A stretch of DNA of 64,000 nucleotides, taken from Dipteris shenzhenensis. Lineage: Eukaryota > Polypodiophyta > Polypodiopsida > Gleicheniales. The notes beneath the pieces are model-generated. The model searched no databases. It saw nothing but the letters and a program-made list of their open reading frames with translations, and was not told the DNA's origin. The stretch is taken from NCBI GenBank assembly GCA_047967505.1, contig CM106541.1; one strand, written 5' to 3'. How positions within the stretch are numbered: the stretch's first letter is position 1; each line of letters starts with the position of its first letter. This document shows positions 47,181 to 58,875 of the stretch, in pieces. The position numbers and the translations under genes were made by a program.

Positions 47181-49832
47181 TGCACAACTAATAATTGTGG
47201 CGGAATGGACGCTGCGAGATCTACGTCTGTGGAGAGGGAGGACCACGATGCGATGTCAAAACAACTGCTATCGTAACTTCGCAATGCAAGTAAACGAATA
47301 TTTAAGCTTGCACTTGCCATGGGTTCTTCCCTGGTACATTGGTCGTCGTCAGGATTATTTGTGCTTCGAAGAGTTAGTTCAGATTCGTAATCACTGTTGA
47401 TTTTGAGAGGCTATTCGATATGGATGAATTTGAGAGTTTACGCCTGATTCTTGATGAGCACAAGAAAAGCTTACGCCTGATTCATGATTAATGCCATTCT
47501 TTTCTTCTTTTGATTTCGCGGTTGTCCACATCGCTGTGTAGTAGTGTGCGGGAAGGCTTGGAAGGCCAACAGACGGAGAGCTGCAGTGTGCGAGCAGGAT
47601 TATGAAACCAAGTGGCATTTTAGAATGATGAAACCAAATGGCATTTCAGCACAGGCGAGGCGAGAGACAGGATTATGAAACCAAGTGGCATTTTAGAATG
47701 ATGAAACCAAATGGCATTTCAGCACAGGCGAGGCGATGATTTGTAGAAACGAGAGCGGGAGTGTAACAACACAAGAAGAAGCCAAAGAACAAGGAGAAGG
47801 ACTCCCGCCAGGAAGAATCCAAATGTGTGGATGATATCTTCACTTTTGAATCGTTAGAATCCAAACGTAGGATTTTGCTCGCTTTGGATTTTACAGGCGC
47901 AAAATTTGCTCGCACGCTGGAGTAACGAAACGTAATGGCGCTGGAGAATGCAAAGGAAGTGCAGTCGGCTCTTTTGCCTCTAGCCTCCTTTCACTCTGCA
48001 AGTACCTTTCAATAAGGTCGTACTCTGAAAATTGCAGTGAAAATGCAATGGACTTACTCCCTTAACAAAATGAAGTAAAATAATAGACTTCGAGGAGCTG
48101 TCTGCGTGACGAGATGTCGGGTAAAGAATTCCAAGGTTTCAATCTATTTTTCATTCGTGCATTCACAATTCTTGGTTTGATTCGATTTAAAGAGCTGTCT
48201 CATGCTTGTTCACCGCCAGGAGAATTTGAGGAAGAACAAATCCTCACCCAGCAGAGAGCGACCTCTCAACAACAGAGGTGGTACCGACCTCGTAGAGTCT
48301 GTTGAATTTTTCGTAGCGGATTTTGGTGTGCTATTTTCTAAAATCTAGTAACTTGTTTTCTCGATTCCTGTCATAGAATCGAAACGCGAACGATTCGCAG
48401 CCGAAATTCTTTCCTATTTTCAACAAGCACAAGAAGGTATCACGCACACGTTAATGCAAGACCTTCTTCTAGCGTTTCTGTTGATTTTGAATTTGTGGAT
48501 GTTATAATCAAAATCGGTGAAGAACTTAGCTGCCTTGAATCGTGCAAATGCTTGGGAGGTCAAAATCTTGCGAAGATGGGCGTTCTCTTTGAGATTTAAT
48601 GCTATAAGTTAAGTGCCAGCCCAGAGAAAATTGCAGAGATTGTACTTGTTAAATCTCTGAAAATTGCAGAGATCTCTGAAAATCTCTGAAAATTGCAGTG
48701 AAGTCATGGGAAACCTTTCACTCCCGCTATCGACAGAGGATGCAATCGGTCACCCACTCGCTCTCGCATCAATTCTGGATAGTCACCAAACAAAACTCCG
48801 GCGCATACATTGTCAGTTAACGTTGACGCATTCCAACGTTCAGACAAGGAATGGCTCTCCTCGAAAAGGAGCAATTGAAAAGCAATTGAGTGGAGTGGCC
48901 TTATGGGTTTATGTTTCCATTATCAACCGGTTAGCTACCAACTAGACTCTAGAATGTGGATGCTAGAGCGTGCTTCTTGAGATCTTCCTCTTCTTTTATG
49001 AGCCAATGTTTTCCATCAGTTTCATCAGCATTTACTCCTCTCGAATTCCAATGGACCTGTCACCCCGCCCAACGCTCAATCGATGGCAGGCCTAGCCTTT
49101 AGAGAAACGATTTTATCAGATTTTGCAGGCCTGGTCATTATTAGACGGTAGGAGAAGACGTGGGTATGGGTAACGCTAGAAACCGCATAACCCTTGTAAT
49201 AGTGAGGAGAACACCTTGTAATGACTCATGATGGAAATAGTAATATTGCTCGTTCATGCAAATGTGAAGTAAACTAACACGTTTTGATAGTTTTCATTTT
49301 AGATATGGATTTGAAGATACTACTCATTCTAACTATTACTATTAAAATATAGTAATTATAAATCTTTAATTTTTTTCTTGATATTTTAGTCTTTCAATTA
49401 TATAAATTTGAAAGTTACTTCTCTTTTTATTCATTTATATTAAATGTACACCCTTACTGAATGAAATGCACGGAGGCGTCATTCAAGTTACTATATGCAT
49501 GAAGGCATCTTGTTCAAAGATTACCATTATTCTAAACAAATAGACACATCTTGTTCAATAAAGACTTGCAGTTAAACGACCACCTTGGATGCTGATAGTG
49601 ACATCCATTTGCATTTGACACTTATAGAGACGAACTTGCTTCTTCTCTTCTCTCCCATAATCCCTCTCAGTGGCTCTTTCAACACTTCTCTTTGCTCCAT
49701 TCTCTTCGGTCTCCAACACATCTATGCCATTTCTTCTTTTGCCTCCCTGCTTCCGGACCCTTTGTGTAGCTAGCTTTTCTCTTGTTCTTTGGTTGGTGTC
49801 GTCTGGTGCTACATCTTGGCTCTAGCATTTGA
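47181..49832. other. Unassigned stretch between the palindromes and the MULE-like gene
   Basis: No domain is recognised. A 69-bp unit is tandemly duplicated at 47595-47663 and 47668-47736 (starts CAGGATTATGAAACCAAG). Near 48655-48700 the phrase CTCTGAAAATTGCAG is repeated. Short frames at 48114-48305 and 48664-48945 are not supported as genes. The stretch 49250-49560 is AT-rich. Some of this may be 5' leader or promoter of the MULE-like gene. Confidence 0.45.
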
Positions 49833-49877
49833 ATCATTCCTTTCTCAGTTCTCATTCGCTTTGGAGAACACGAATCA

Positions 49878-52800
49878 TTGACCATTCGTTTTGACACTCC
49901 TTTCCTGGAGGTTTCATTGGTGGAGCTTAAGGAACACTTTCACATTGAGAACGAGGACATTGAGCTGCATCAAGAAATCGGAATAGATGAGCTTGCCATT
50001 GTACTTCCAGTGGTAAACTTAGAGGATGGTCAGAAAGGGTTCAAGATTAGTGGTAGCCAACAATCAACCTTAAGAGTTCACATGCCCTATAAAAGAGGTT
50101 CTCATGGTGACTTTATGAATCATGAACTAAATAGTGTGGTTTCATTGATAGAGAGGATGCCTTTGAATAGTTCTCTTCATGTTGCGCTCAAATCTACAGT
50201 TCGAGTGGAGAAGGTTGCTGAGCTTCCTCTAACTTATGATGGATATATTGTCTTTGAACTTCCACCTATGCCTAAGGGTTCACCAATGTCTGGAATGGAA
50301 CAGAATGCTGATGGTCATGTTTGGACAAAATATTCCACATGTTCGCAAGACTGCTTCAATGGTGTTGTGAGAATGAGTAGATGTTCAGGTTATTTGAGAT
50401 GTTGTAATTTGGATTGTCCTTTCCTTGAACGAATGGGAGTTTTAAATGATACACAATGGAAAGGAAAGCTTAGGAGACCTCCTCTACCTGGTCCCATTGA
50501 TCCAGCCTTGGGGCCACTTGTGTGCAAGCATTGTGATGCAATACCAGAGTGTGTTTACCTATGCAGTGCTATTATATATTATTGCTTTCCCCATGAACGA
50601 GTGAAGACAACGAGATGCGCAGTGCATGTGGGTTTCCATGACCATCCAGTTGAAAAAGGTAGAAGTCGAGCAAAGGAAATGCAAGTAGATGATCTCATTT
50701 CAATGCGTGCAAGGTTGAATGGAAATTCCTCTTGCAAAAATATCGAGGTGTCTGTGGCACAAGACCTTGTGATGGAGATGATGCTAGCAAAGGATGGGGT
50801 TGTTGTGGAGCCACTAGATGATCAAAAGTTCGAAGAAGTGCTTGAAACCATTACACCAATGACCCAGAGAAGGAGGCTTCAGAGAGTGGTGCAGAGCGCA
50901 AGAAGTGAGGCTAGAGGAGGGGATGGTGGAATGGATTCAATACTTGATTTAAAGAGGAGATGCAGATATCCATACCTACAAAGTATCCTATTTCCTGAAC
51001 AATTGCAAGATGAACAACAACCACATATCTTCAAAATGTCGACCATTGGTCCAGGATCAGGAGTTGATCTAGTGAATCGCATGCGGCCTGATGGCATCTT
51101 GGGATCACAATGGGTTCATTTTGACCATGTGCATCGAGTGAGGGGATGGTCAACAATGGGTGCTCATGTGTATGACCCATTCATAAGGGAACTATTAACT
51201 ATAGCAATATGTGAATTCAAGGTGGAGGATAACCATGCTCATGTTCGATTTTGGGAGCTACTGAACAATACAATGGAGAAGAATGGTTTTAAAAAACCTG
51301 AATTCCGTGGATTCATGGCCGATGGAGCAGGAGCAAATTGGCTGGCTGTCCGCACTGTTTACAATGGGGGACCGGAAAATGTGATGGATGGTAGAGAAAG
51401 AACTTGTGTTTTCCATTGGGAGATGAGCATGGTTGAGCACACCAGACGATGCATTAAGCCACAATTTCAGGAGGAGCATAAACTTCCATGTCGGAAGTGG
51501 AGAGAGGCAACAACTTCAACTTCTGCAGACCAATGCAAACAAACATTGAATTTGTATTGGTCCCCAATTCATGTGAAGGAGGGTGAGCTACCAACATTGC
51601 ATACGTGGCTTGCTTGGTGGGATATTAGAGTCAACCAGTGGGGGGGAATGTTCTTGCAGCAAGAAGAGCACTCTGGATTTGTTCCTACAGTGAACCTTTC
51701 AGAGACAAAACATTCTAGCATGAGAGTAGCACATGGATATGGAAAACACATAACATTGTATGATGCTTGTGCAGCAGATCTTGCAATGAGTGTCCTTCAG
51801 AGTGCCCACTACAATGCCTTTATGAATGGAAGACACTTGGGTACAGGACCAAATTTGGATGCTCTCCGGCGAAGAATACTTGATGGTAGTGGGTCTGGTA
51901 AAGGGGATAGAAATAGGCTTGTGGATTTATCACACATAGTGATTGAAGAGGGTGGGATACAATCTCCTGAGATGAATAGGCCAATAACAGAATCGGTGAG
52001 CATAAGAAGAAAGAGGGGTTCAAAATGTTCAACATCGGTCCATGCAAATGATAGTCATCGACCAGAATACATGACAGTGACAACAAGGAGAGTGATAGGA
52101 AAAAGAAGACAAATTGATTTTAAAAGTCCATCATAGGACGTGGTTTGTAGAGAGATAGATATTCATGAAGCCAATTGGGCGATCAGGAGAACTGAATCAC
52201 ATAGCATTGTCACATGCTTTGGCTACTTGGCAGAGAGTCGGAGACGATGTGGGGCACTAATCAATGCACTTGGTAGAAGTGCAAGTTATGGTGTGCCAGC
52301 CCCTTGTTTTAAGGGAAGAAGGCAATATTCTCATGGAGTGACAGAGCAGTTTGTATGGTTTTGTAATACTTCTGTCACCCATACATGGAATGTGGATAAA
52401 TCCATTCAAGGTGTTCCTGGGGTCTCTCCAGGTGTATGGAAGGTTGCAAGTGGGACATCAATGACTGTAGATGAGAGGGGTGCCCTTGTAAGGGCAGGGT
52501 TCGTATTTAATAGTGATGATTCTATTGGTGTGATGGGACCTCCTTATGCACAGCAGATCCATACACCTAGCCATGTGCGCCCTTCTCATCGTGATGGAAA
52601 GCTTGTTTCATGGAGAAGTAAGTTGATTAAAGATTTCAACGAAAGGATACACAAGGCAGTTACAGAAAATGGGGAGGTGGTGAGAGAGAACATCATTATT
52701 CCACATGAGGTGCATGTATTCCATGTTCGTACAATAGGATCAATGTCTAAGGGGCTAACATATAGTGTCTTGATTTCAGAGTTTCCACGTTGCACATGCC

Positions 52801-52982
52801 TTGATTTCACAGAAAGGGAAGCAAGAAAAAGTCCCTACATGCCTTGCAAGCACATATACTTCGTGTTTATTGTTGTCTTGGGCTTAACTGAAATGGTGCA
52901 TCAGTTTATGCATCAGGCTGCATTGACAAAAGTTGAATTGTTTCAAGCTCTGGGTGGTAGAAGAAACCCATCAAGTATGTAG
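49878..52982 (+). pseudogene. MULE-like transposase gene with WRKY/GCM1-type and SWIM zinc fingers, one in-frame TAG
   Basis: One frame runs from a stop at 49830 to 52979 with a single interruption, TAG at 52134-52136, giving about 1,035 residues if read through. The first ATG codons are well inside, so the start may lie in an upstream exon; the coordinate is the first alternative start. About residues 165-260: a Cys/His cluster (CSGYLRCCNLDCPF ... HVGFHDHPVEKG) like WRKY-GCM1 fingers found on some Mutator-like transposases. About 410-515: a DDE-type core candidate (FDHVHRVRGW, FMADGAGANW, CVFHW). About 970-992: SWIM finger, CTC with PCKH. This is the classic MULE order. Whether it is a nested MULE or a regular CACTA gene is open; I see no Mutator-type ends. 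Confidence 0.65.
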
Positions 52983-52993
52983 TGTATGGCTTG

Positions 52994-53240
52994 CTCGGGG
53001 GGGTCACTATGTATAAACCCTCTATATCACGTGCGTGCAAGGCCTATATTTAAAATCCCTTATCTGTAAATTTTTTCATTAATAAAATGTACCCCTTTTC
53101 TATACAAATCTGTAAAAATTTTCCAAAACTATTTTAAATAGTCCCTTATGTATATTTAATTCTGTAAATTTTAGAAATAGAAAATATCCTTCTGTTGAAC
53201 TCACGTGATAGGGTTACATATGATGAGTAACCCCCCCGAG
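52994..53240. mobile_element. MITE copy H (247 bp)
   Basis: Ends are CTCGGGGGGGTCAC and TAACCCCCCCGAG (one base altered), with target duplication ATGGCTTG perfect (52986-52993, 53241-53248). It lies just 3' of the MULE-like gene and is very similar to E and F. Confidence 0.95.
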
Positions 53241-53760
53241 ATGGCTTGGATGCCCTTTTTTTACAATTCCTTCATAATCGGATAATATATGTAGGTGTGC
53301 TTCCTTGCATGATGCTGCACTAAGTTGTATTTTTTGAAGGTGGAAGAAACCCATGAAGCATTTAGTAGGCAGCCTAGATGTCCCTTTTTTATATTTCCTT
53401 TGGAAGCGTATGATATACATAGGTGTGCTTCCATGTTTTGGCAATGCACAAAAAAACATTTTGTTCAATCATTCCAAGGGTTGGAAGATATTTTGAAGCA
53501 TTAAATTTTTCTATCAATTTTTTTTTGTATGACATATGATTTTTGTGCTATGGAGTTAATAACTTTTAGAAAAAAGGTGACTTTTGACAACATGAAGAGC
53601 AGTTAATGTAATATGTTACTATTCTCATTATTGAAAGCATTCAATGTTTTATTTTATCATTACTTTTTCACAGCAAAGGAAACATGATTTGAACATGTAC
53701 TTCTGGAAACATGCTAGCCAAGATGCAGGCGAGTGGTTAAGCTTTCTTGGAGCATAAATT
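53241..53760. other. 3' flank of the MULE-like gene with a partial tandem duplication
   Basis: The gene's last bases (GGTAGAAGAAACCCATCAAG) recur in diverged form at 53339-53360, followed again by TGTCCCTTTTTT-like and TAGGTGTGCTTCC phrases present near 53250-53305. A unit of about 130 bases including the gene's 3' end was thus duplicated. No gene is seen to 53760. Confidence 0.6.
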
Positions 53761-53969
53761 GTGGTAATTGGCTGTCCTGGATGAATATGATGTGGTTGTT
53801 ATTAAACAGATAACACCTTGCATTGTTGTTTGTCCACGCTCGCTTATTTGGCCTCGCTCGCTTTTCTTCGCTCGCTTTTTGGTAATCCTCAGTGCGAAGT
53901 ACCTACGATGTCCAACCATCTCTTTGCAGCCCTCCTCTAACCCTCGAACAATTCCGGATTGTCCCTATT

Positions 53970-54930
53970 CTACTTCTTGAAGAACTTCCAATCAACTTTG
54001 TCTGCCCAACTGGGTTTAGCTAACCCCTTTGTGATGGAAGTACGCAAGGTTGATCTACGATGCTTCAAGACCAAACCCATGGGCTCTCGCATATAATTCT
54101 CATTAAACTCCCAATTTGGCAGGTTAGGGTATTTTTGTTTTAATTCATCGATGACCGCCTACTTCCTTTGGTCATCTTGATACCGCCAATCGGTAGCAAT
54201 GCCCCTCTTGAAGTGATGGCTCATCAACCGCCTCATGGTGGCCATCACTTCTTTGCCCTTTCTATCTTCTATTATCTCTCCAATAACTATGATTTGATAG
54301 GAGAGATCCCCTGATGAGTAAGGAGGATTGATGGTAGTAGAGTCAGCAGGAGTGGAAGCTGTGCGAGTGCTTCTGGAGCAAGGAGTAGCAGTAGGAGTAG
54401 GAGAGGGCAAGGCACCTGACTGATACTGTGTCTCCAGACCAAGTGGAGACCTGTAGGAACGTGAGTGCGCTGACTCGTCTACATCTCCTGAGTAAGCACA
54501 ACATAAGCTGCCCTTCCTACTCTTCCTTCCCTTATGAGAGGCATGCATAGGTGATGACCCCTCGGTTGAAGGGGCACGAGGGGATGGCTGGGCAGTACGT
54601 CTAGCCGTCGGTGTAGGGGAGGGAATTGCTGAGCTCCTCCGAGATAGCAGAGAGAAGAATCTCGCTGCCTCCTCATTGCTCATCTGCGCTACAATCGTCG
54701 GGACTCCCGACAAAGCCATGCGCGGCTAGCAAAGGAGTTCCCTGAGGGGTAGTCGCAGTGCTACGTGGAAGAGGAGTCAGACTAGGGGTAGTCGTAGTGC
54801 TAGGTCTGAGAGGAGTCAGAAGACCAGGGGTAGTCACCTGAGAGGAATCAAAGTCCTCTGGAGTATATAAATCGTGAGCTCTCCTCCTGCGAGGTTGTCC
54901 ATACTCGTTGAATGAGCGACGTGATCCCAT
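53970..54930 (-). pseudogene. TNPA / Transposase_24-like gene, 5' part
   Basis: The start is ATG at 54930 (MGSRRSFNEYGQPRRRRAHD). A Ser/Pro/Thr-rich low-complexity region follows, with a frame change near 54700. The next block, 54159-54719, begins MSNEEAARFFSLL and ends with ATDWRYQDDQRK. TAG at 54159-54161 is followed in frame by IDELKQKYPNLPNWEFNENY and LKHRRSTLRTSI, ending WADKVDWKFFKK at TAG 53970-53972. The W...R...I pattern before a basic stretch resembles plant Transposase_24 (Ptta/En/Spm) proteins, which bind CACTA subterminal repeats. Coding-like sequence with more stops continues left to about 53830. It is divergent to TNP2, 400 bases away. Confidence 0.5.
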
Positions 54931-54989
54931 GTCTAACATAGACACAAACACGAAAACAAAAAACAAAAAAACAAACATAAGCATAGGCA

Positions 54990-55335
54990 TAGGCATAGGC
55001 ATAGGAAAAGAGGGAGAGAAGAGGAAGAAGAGGAAGAGGAAGAGGAAGAAGAGGAAGAGGAATCTGAAGAAGAGGGAGAGAAGAGGGAAAAGAGAAGGGG
55101 GAGGAGAAGAGGAAGAAGACGGAAAGGAAAGAGGGGAAGAAGAGGAAGAAGAGGAAGAAGAGGGAGAGAAGAGGAAGAAGAGAGAAAGAAGAGAGAAAGA
55201 AGAGGAAAAGGAGAGGGGAAGAGAGGAGAAGAGAGAAGAAGAGGAAGAAGAGAGAGAAGAGAGAATAAGGGAAGGGGGAAAGAGAAGGGAAAGGAAAGAG
55301 GAAAAGGAAGAGGAAGAAAGAGGAAAAGAAAGAGG
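54990..55335 (+). repeat. Purine-only tract, about 340 bases of GGAAGA-type repeats
   Basis: From about 54996 to 55330 the plus strand is almost only G and A (GAGGAAGAAGAGGAAG variants). It is preceded by four to five GCATAG hexamers. It lies between the start of the minus-strand TNPA-like gene and the first TNP2 coding block, so it may be part of a two-way promoter. The long Leu/Ser/Phe frames on the minus strand are artefacts of this composition. Confidence 0.85.
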
Positions 55336-58300
55336 AGACAAATCCATAGCAGAGTTGATGACATGGCATGCATCTCATCAGTCCATTCATGACACATTGA
55401 GGATTCCCATGGATTGTGTAGCTTGGAAGCATATAAACAATCAGTGGCCGGACTTTGCGAGGGAGCCATGCAACTTACATCTTGGGCTCTCACCATGGAT
55501 GGCGTGAATCCTTTCGGGTTACGCTCGACATCTTGGTCGACATGGCCCATACTCGTGGTGAATGACAATATCCCACCATGGCTAACAACAAAAAAGGGAC
55601 ACCTCATGCTTGCACTATTTGTGCCAGGGTAGTATAAGGCAAAAAATATGGACGTGTACATGGCACCTTTGATAGAGGAGTTACAGATATTATGGAGAGG
55701 AGTGCGGGTCTTTGATATTTCCAGAGCTCCTAGACATACCAATGATATTTTTGTCAGGGGTATCTTGATGTGGACCATGCATGACTACCTAGGATATGGA
55801 GAGTGCGTAGGTACATGGTTGTGTCTCTACATGTATAATATCGAATTATGCTTTTATGACTCTCTTTCACATGCATGTCTTATACTAACACATTCATGCA
55901 TACGTGCAGGACTTGTTACAAGTGGGTACCCTGCTTGTCCTATTTGTGGACCGGGTTTGAAATTGCTTGCACGATACTCCAAACATAGGAGGAAAAATGT
56001 TTATGAAGGTCATGCTCGATACCTTCTGCTAGACCATCTTGCATGTGGAGGTTAGCTTGATCCACCACCATCATATTTAAAGGCAAGTGACAAGATTCAA
56101 GTTTGGAGGGTGAATGGAGAGGAACCTCCTCCTGGTATGAAGAGGCTATCGATCTTTCACGAGCTTCCTTATTGGGGCCAGTTACAAATCAATCATCTCT
56201 TGGATCCCATGCATATCTTCAAGAATGCGGGGGCTACTATTTGGGCACACTTGGCTGGTTCCAAAGACTCAAGAGGAGTGCGAGAAGACTTGCGTGCTAT
56301 GAATAGGATGTCTCGTTTGTGGCCCCAAGTGCATGCTTCGGGAAAAGTTGTCCTCCCGAAAGCAACGGGGATCCTCTCTACGAGGGAGGAGGCAGCAACA
56401 GTCAAGGCAAACATTGTGTCTTTTCAAACACAAACAAGGTACATGCATTGCTTGAAAGGACCATTTTCAAAGGACAATAAGCTTAGTGGGCTCAAGTCTT
56501 ATTATTGGCACAAGGTCTTATAGGTATTCTAAGCTGTAGGATTAGTGTATCAATAATCGTGAAGCATTAGTGTAATTATGATTATGTTATATTATTGACA
56601 TGACTTCTTTGTTGCTTTGATAGTTCATCCTCCCAATTACAATAAAAGGGTGCTTAAAATAAGATATTAGAAATGCTATATTCAAGATCTGTGGTATTGT
56701 GAGGTATGCTTACTATCAAATCGCATTGAATAAATTTTCTTCAATTTAAGCTAATTAATATGTATACTAATTATGAAAATATCTTACATGGACATGTGAA
56801 ATAGGTGGATATTTCAAAAACATATCTCCATATCGAGCATTGAGAAGGCTAGGGTGGAATCCATCGAAGCCGTATGCTTGCTTGAGAAGCACTTTCCCTC
56901 GAGCATTATGACAACTGAAGTCCACTTGCTTGTGCACATAGTTGATGAGGTGGCTATAGCAGGTACCATTCATAGTCGATGGCTATTTTTTCTCGAGCGG
57001 TTTATGAAAACTTTAAAGGGATTTGTAAGACAAAGAGCAAGACCAGAAGAAGGCATGGGAGAGGGCTGGCTTGTGCAAGAGTCATTAGTATATATCACAG
57101 AGTTTCTTGCATCCACGGATCCCGATATGCCGCAAGTTTGGCATAACAAGGATGATGATCGCATCGTTGGTGAGGTTCCCCAAGGAAAAGGGATTGAAAG
57201 AAAGATGAGCAAAGAGCAAATGGCAAAATTCAATAAGTTTTGTATCCTCAATAGCCCTAAGATGCAGAAGTGGATTGAGAGATATGAAGTGGCGAAAGCA
57301 GAAAGAATAAATGCAAGGATGAGATTCAAAGTAATGTACAGGTGATCACAACCATATCCACGGGATCTAGCTCTTCTCCCTACTCACATGTCACTTGATT
57401 GGCTACAACTGGCTCTACGTAAAGCCGAATGTGATGGAGAGACAATAAACGAGCGCGAGCAAGAGTTATCATCTCGATGTATGGTGCATGCAAGTTTCTT
57501 ACCTCTTGACGTAATTAAGTAATTATTTGTGGCAATATATGCTATAAAATAGATGCATCTTCATTGTTTTAATGATGCTCTTTTACAGTGCAAAAAGTAT
57601 AGTGCATTATGGTCATATGGACAACATTTTCACGTGGAACGCATCGATTCAAAGAGAGTCACGTATGATTGTGGAGTCATGGCTAACTTCACACAAGATA
57701 GCCGAGCAAGCGCTTCGAATACCAATCTTCTCTCCTCACAGTTGGATTATTGTGGAACCATATGTGACATCTATGAAGTTGATTTCAGACGATTTAATAT
57801 TTTCATTCTTGATGTAAAATGGTTTAGAACTATTTGCAATGGTCCCCATGCGACAGTGAGAAAAGATAGTAGCGGTTTCTTTGCAATAGACTCCACCAAA
57901 CATTGGACCGATGAAAGTGATACTTTTGTTCTTCCCGAGCACTGTGAGCAGATGCATACTAATGATTTAATTAATCGAAGCTTTCATTTTTAAAGATCCA
58001 TTGATACATGTACTTGAGCATAATTTCATATATATAATTGATGACATTTGGCACCCATCTTCAATATAGGTGATTTTTGATCCAGATCGTTTTGATCCAA
58101 GATGGTGGTACATGATCCATGTTGCACCACGAAGTAATCAAATTTTTGAAGATAGAGATGTGGATATGGAGATGCCACTACCAATGCCGGATCCAATTGA
58201 TGAATCTAGCAAAGAAGATGTAGATCACCATATGAGCCAAGAGGAATATGCGCATAATGACATCATACAGGAGGAAGATGGAGATCATGATATTGAGGAA

Positions 58301-58489
58301 GAAGACAACGATCGTCAAGAATCATCACACTTTATTGAAGAAGATGATCAAATACTTTTAGGTGAATTTACGATGCTAGAATACGATGATGATATAGGAG
58401 ATCAACTCCGTATAGAGTTGGAGATAGACTTGTTTGGCGCCTTAGACTTGGCTCAAGATGAAACAGTTGATGCAAATGCTCTTAATTGA
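55336..58489 (+). pseudogene. TNP2-like CACTA transposase gene
   Basis: Transposase_21/TNP2 blocks: IPMDCVAWKHINNQWPDF, DGVNPFGLRSTSWSTWPI, NDNIPPWLTTKKGHLMLALF, and YPACPICGPG (zinc pair). After an intron 55811-55909 (phase-matched GT-AG), LPYWGQLQINHLLDPMHIFK is the invariant H-x-x-D-x-MH block. DUF4218 is encoded at about 56805-57345 (EVHLLVHIVDEVAIAGTIHS) and DUF4216 at 57553-57955 (YCGTICDIYEVDF). The C-terminal exon at 58070-58489 has DPRWWYMIHVAPR and an acidic tail. This is the catalytic protein that cuts CACTA ends. Defects: a 1-base shift near 55490; TAG at 55630, 56053 and 56521; TGA at 57343. The N-terminus before 55336 is not resolved. Confidence 0.88.
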
Positions 58490-58659
58490 TTTTTTTCATC
58501 TCAAACTTGGACATGAATATATGAGCTTCAAAGGCTTGATGTACATGCTCTCATTTTTTTATTCTCTATGAGATCAAACATGTATGAAAATTTAAAAAAA
58601 TTTGTCATTGGAAAAAAATAACTTTTAAGGCCTATATGGAAAAAAAAACCTCTCTAGAA

Positions 58660-58875
58660 AACATTGCTATAATATAGTATATCAGTGTCACTATATAGCG
58701 ACACTTAAAAGTTGCTATATAGCGACCTTTATAAAAGTCGCTATATAGCAACTTTTAGCAAGCGTCGCTAAATAGCGATGCTTAATGGAACCTGCTTTTC
58801 ATACCGACGATTAATGCTACACGAGCACTAAACATCGATACGTAAACGTCGCAATAGGATCCGTGTGTAGTAGTG
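58660..58875. repeat. CACTA right terminus and subterminal repeats
   Basis: Copies of CTATATAGCGAC and GTCGCTATATAGC at about 58690, 58712, 58737 and 58763 precede the terminal CGCAATAGGATCCGTGTG and TAGTAGTG. The last 75 bases are shared, inverted, with the second CACTA terminus at 12283. Confidence 0.85.

Noticed and set aside
46602-47320. Minus-strand Ser/Pro/Leu-rich frames of up to 162 codons
   Set aside because: They are low-complexity products of the GGTGAGGAGG and GAGCGAG repeats, with no domain.
47181-49832. Small frames at 48114-48305 and 48664-48945 as genes
   Set aside because: Too short, without domains, and composed partly of local repeats.
54673-55778. Long minus-strand frames of 190-280 codons rich in Leu, Phe and Ser
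   Set aside because: They are translations of the purine tract at 54996-55330 and overlap real TNP2 coding on the other strand.
38777-58875. A host gene cluster (methylase plus zinc-finger gene) rather than transposon cargo
   Set aside because: Exact CACTA ends, an ACA duplication and an empty site in G2 enclose all of it; still, capture of host genes cannot be excluded.
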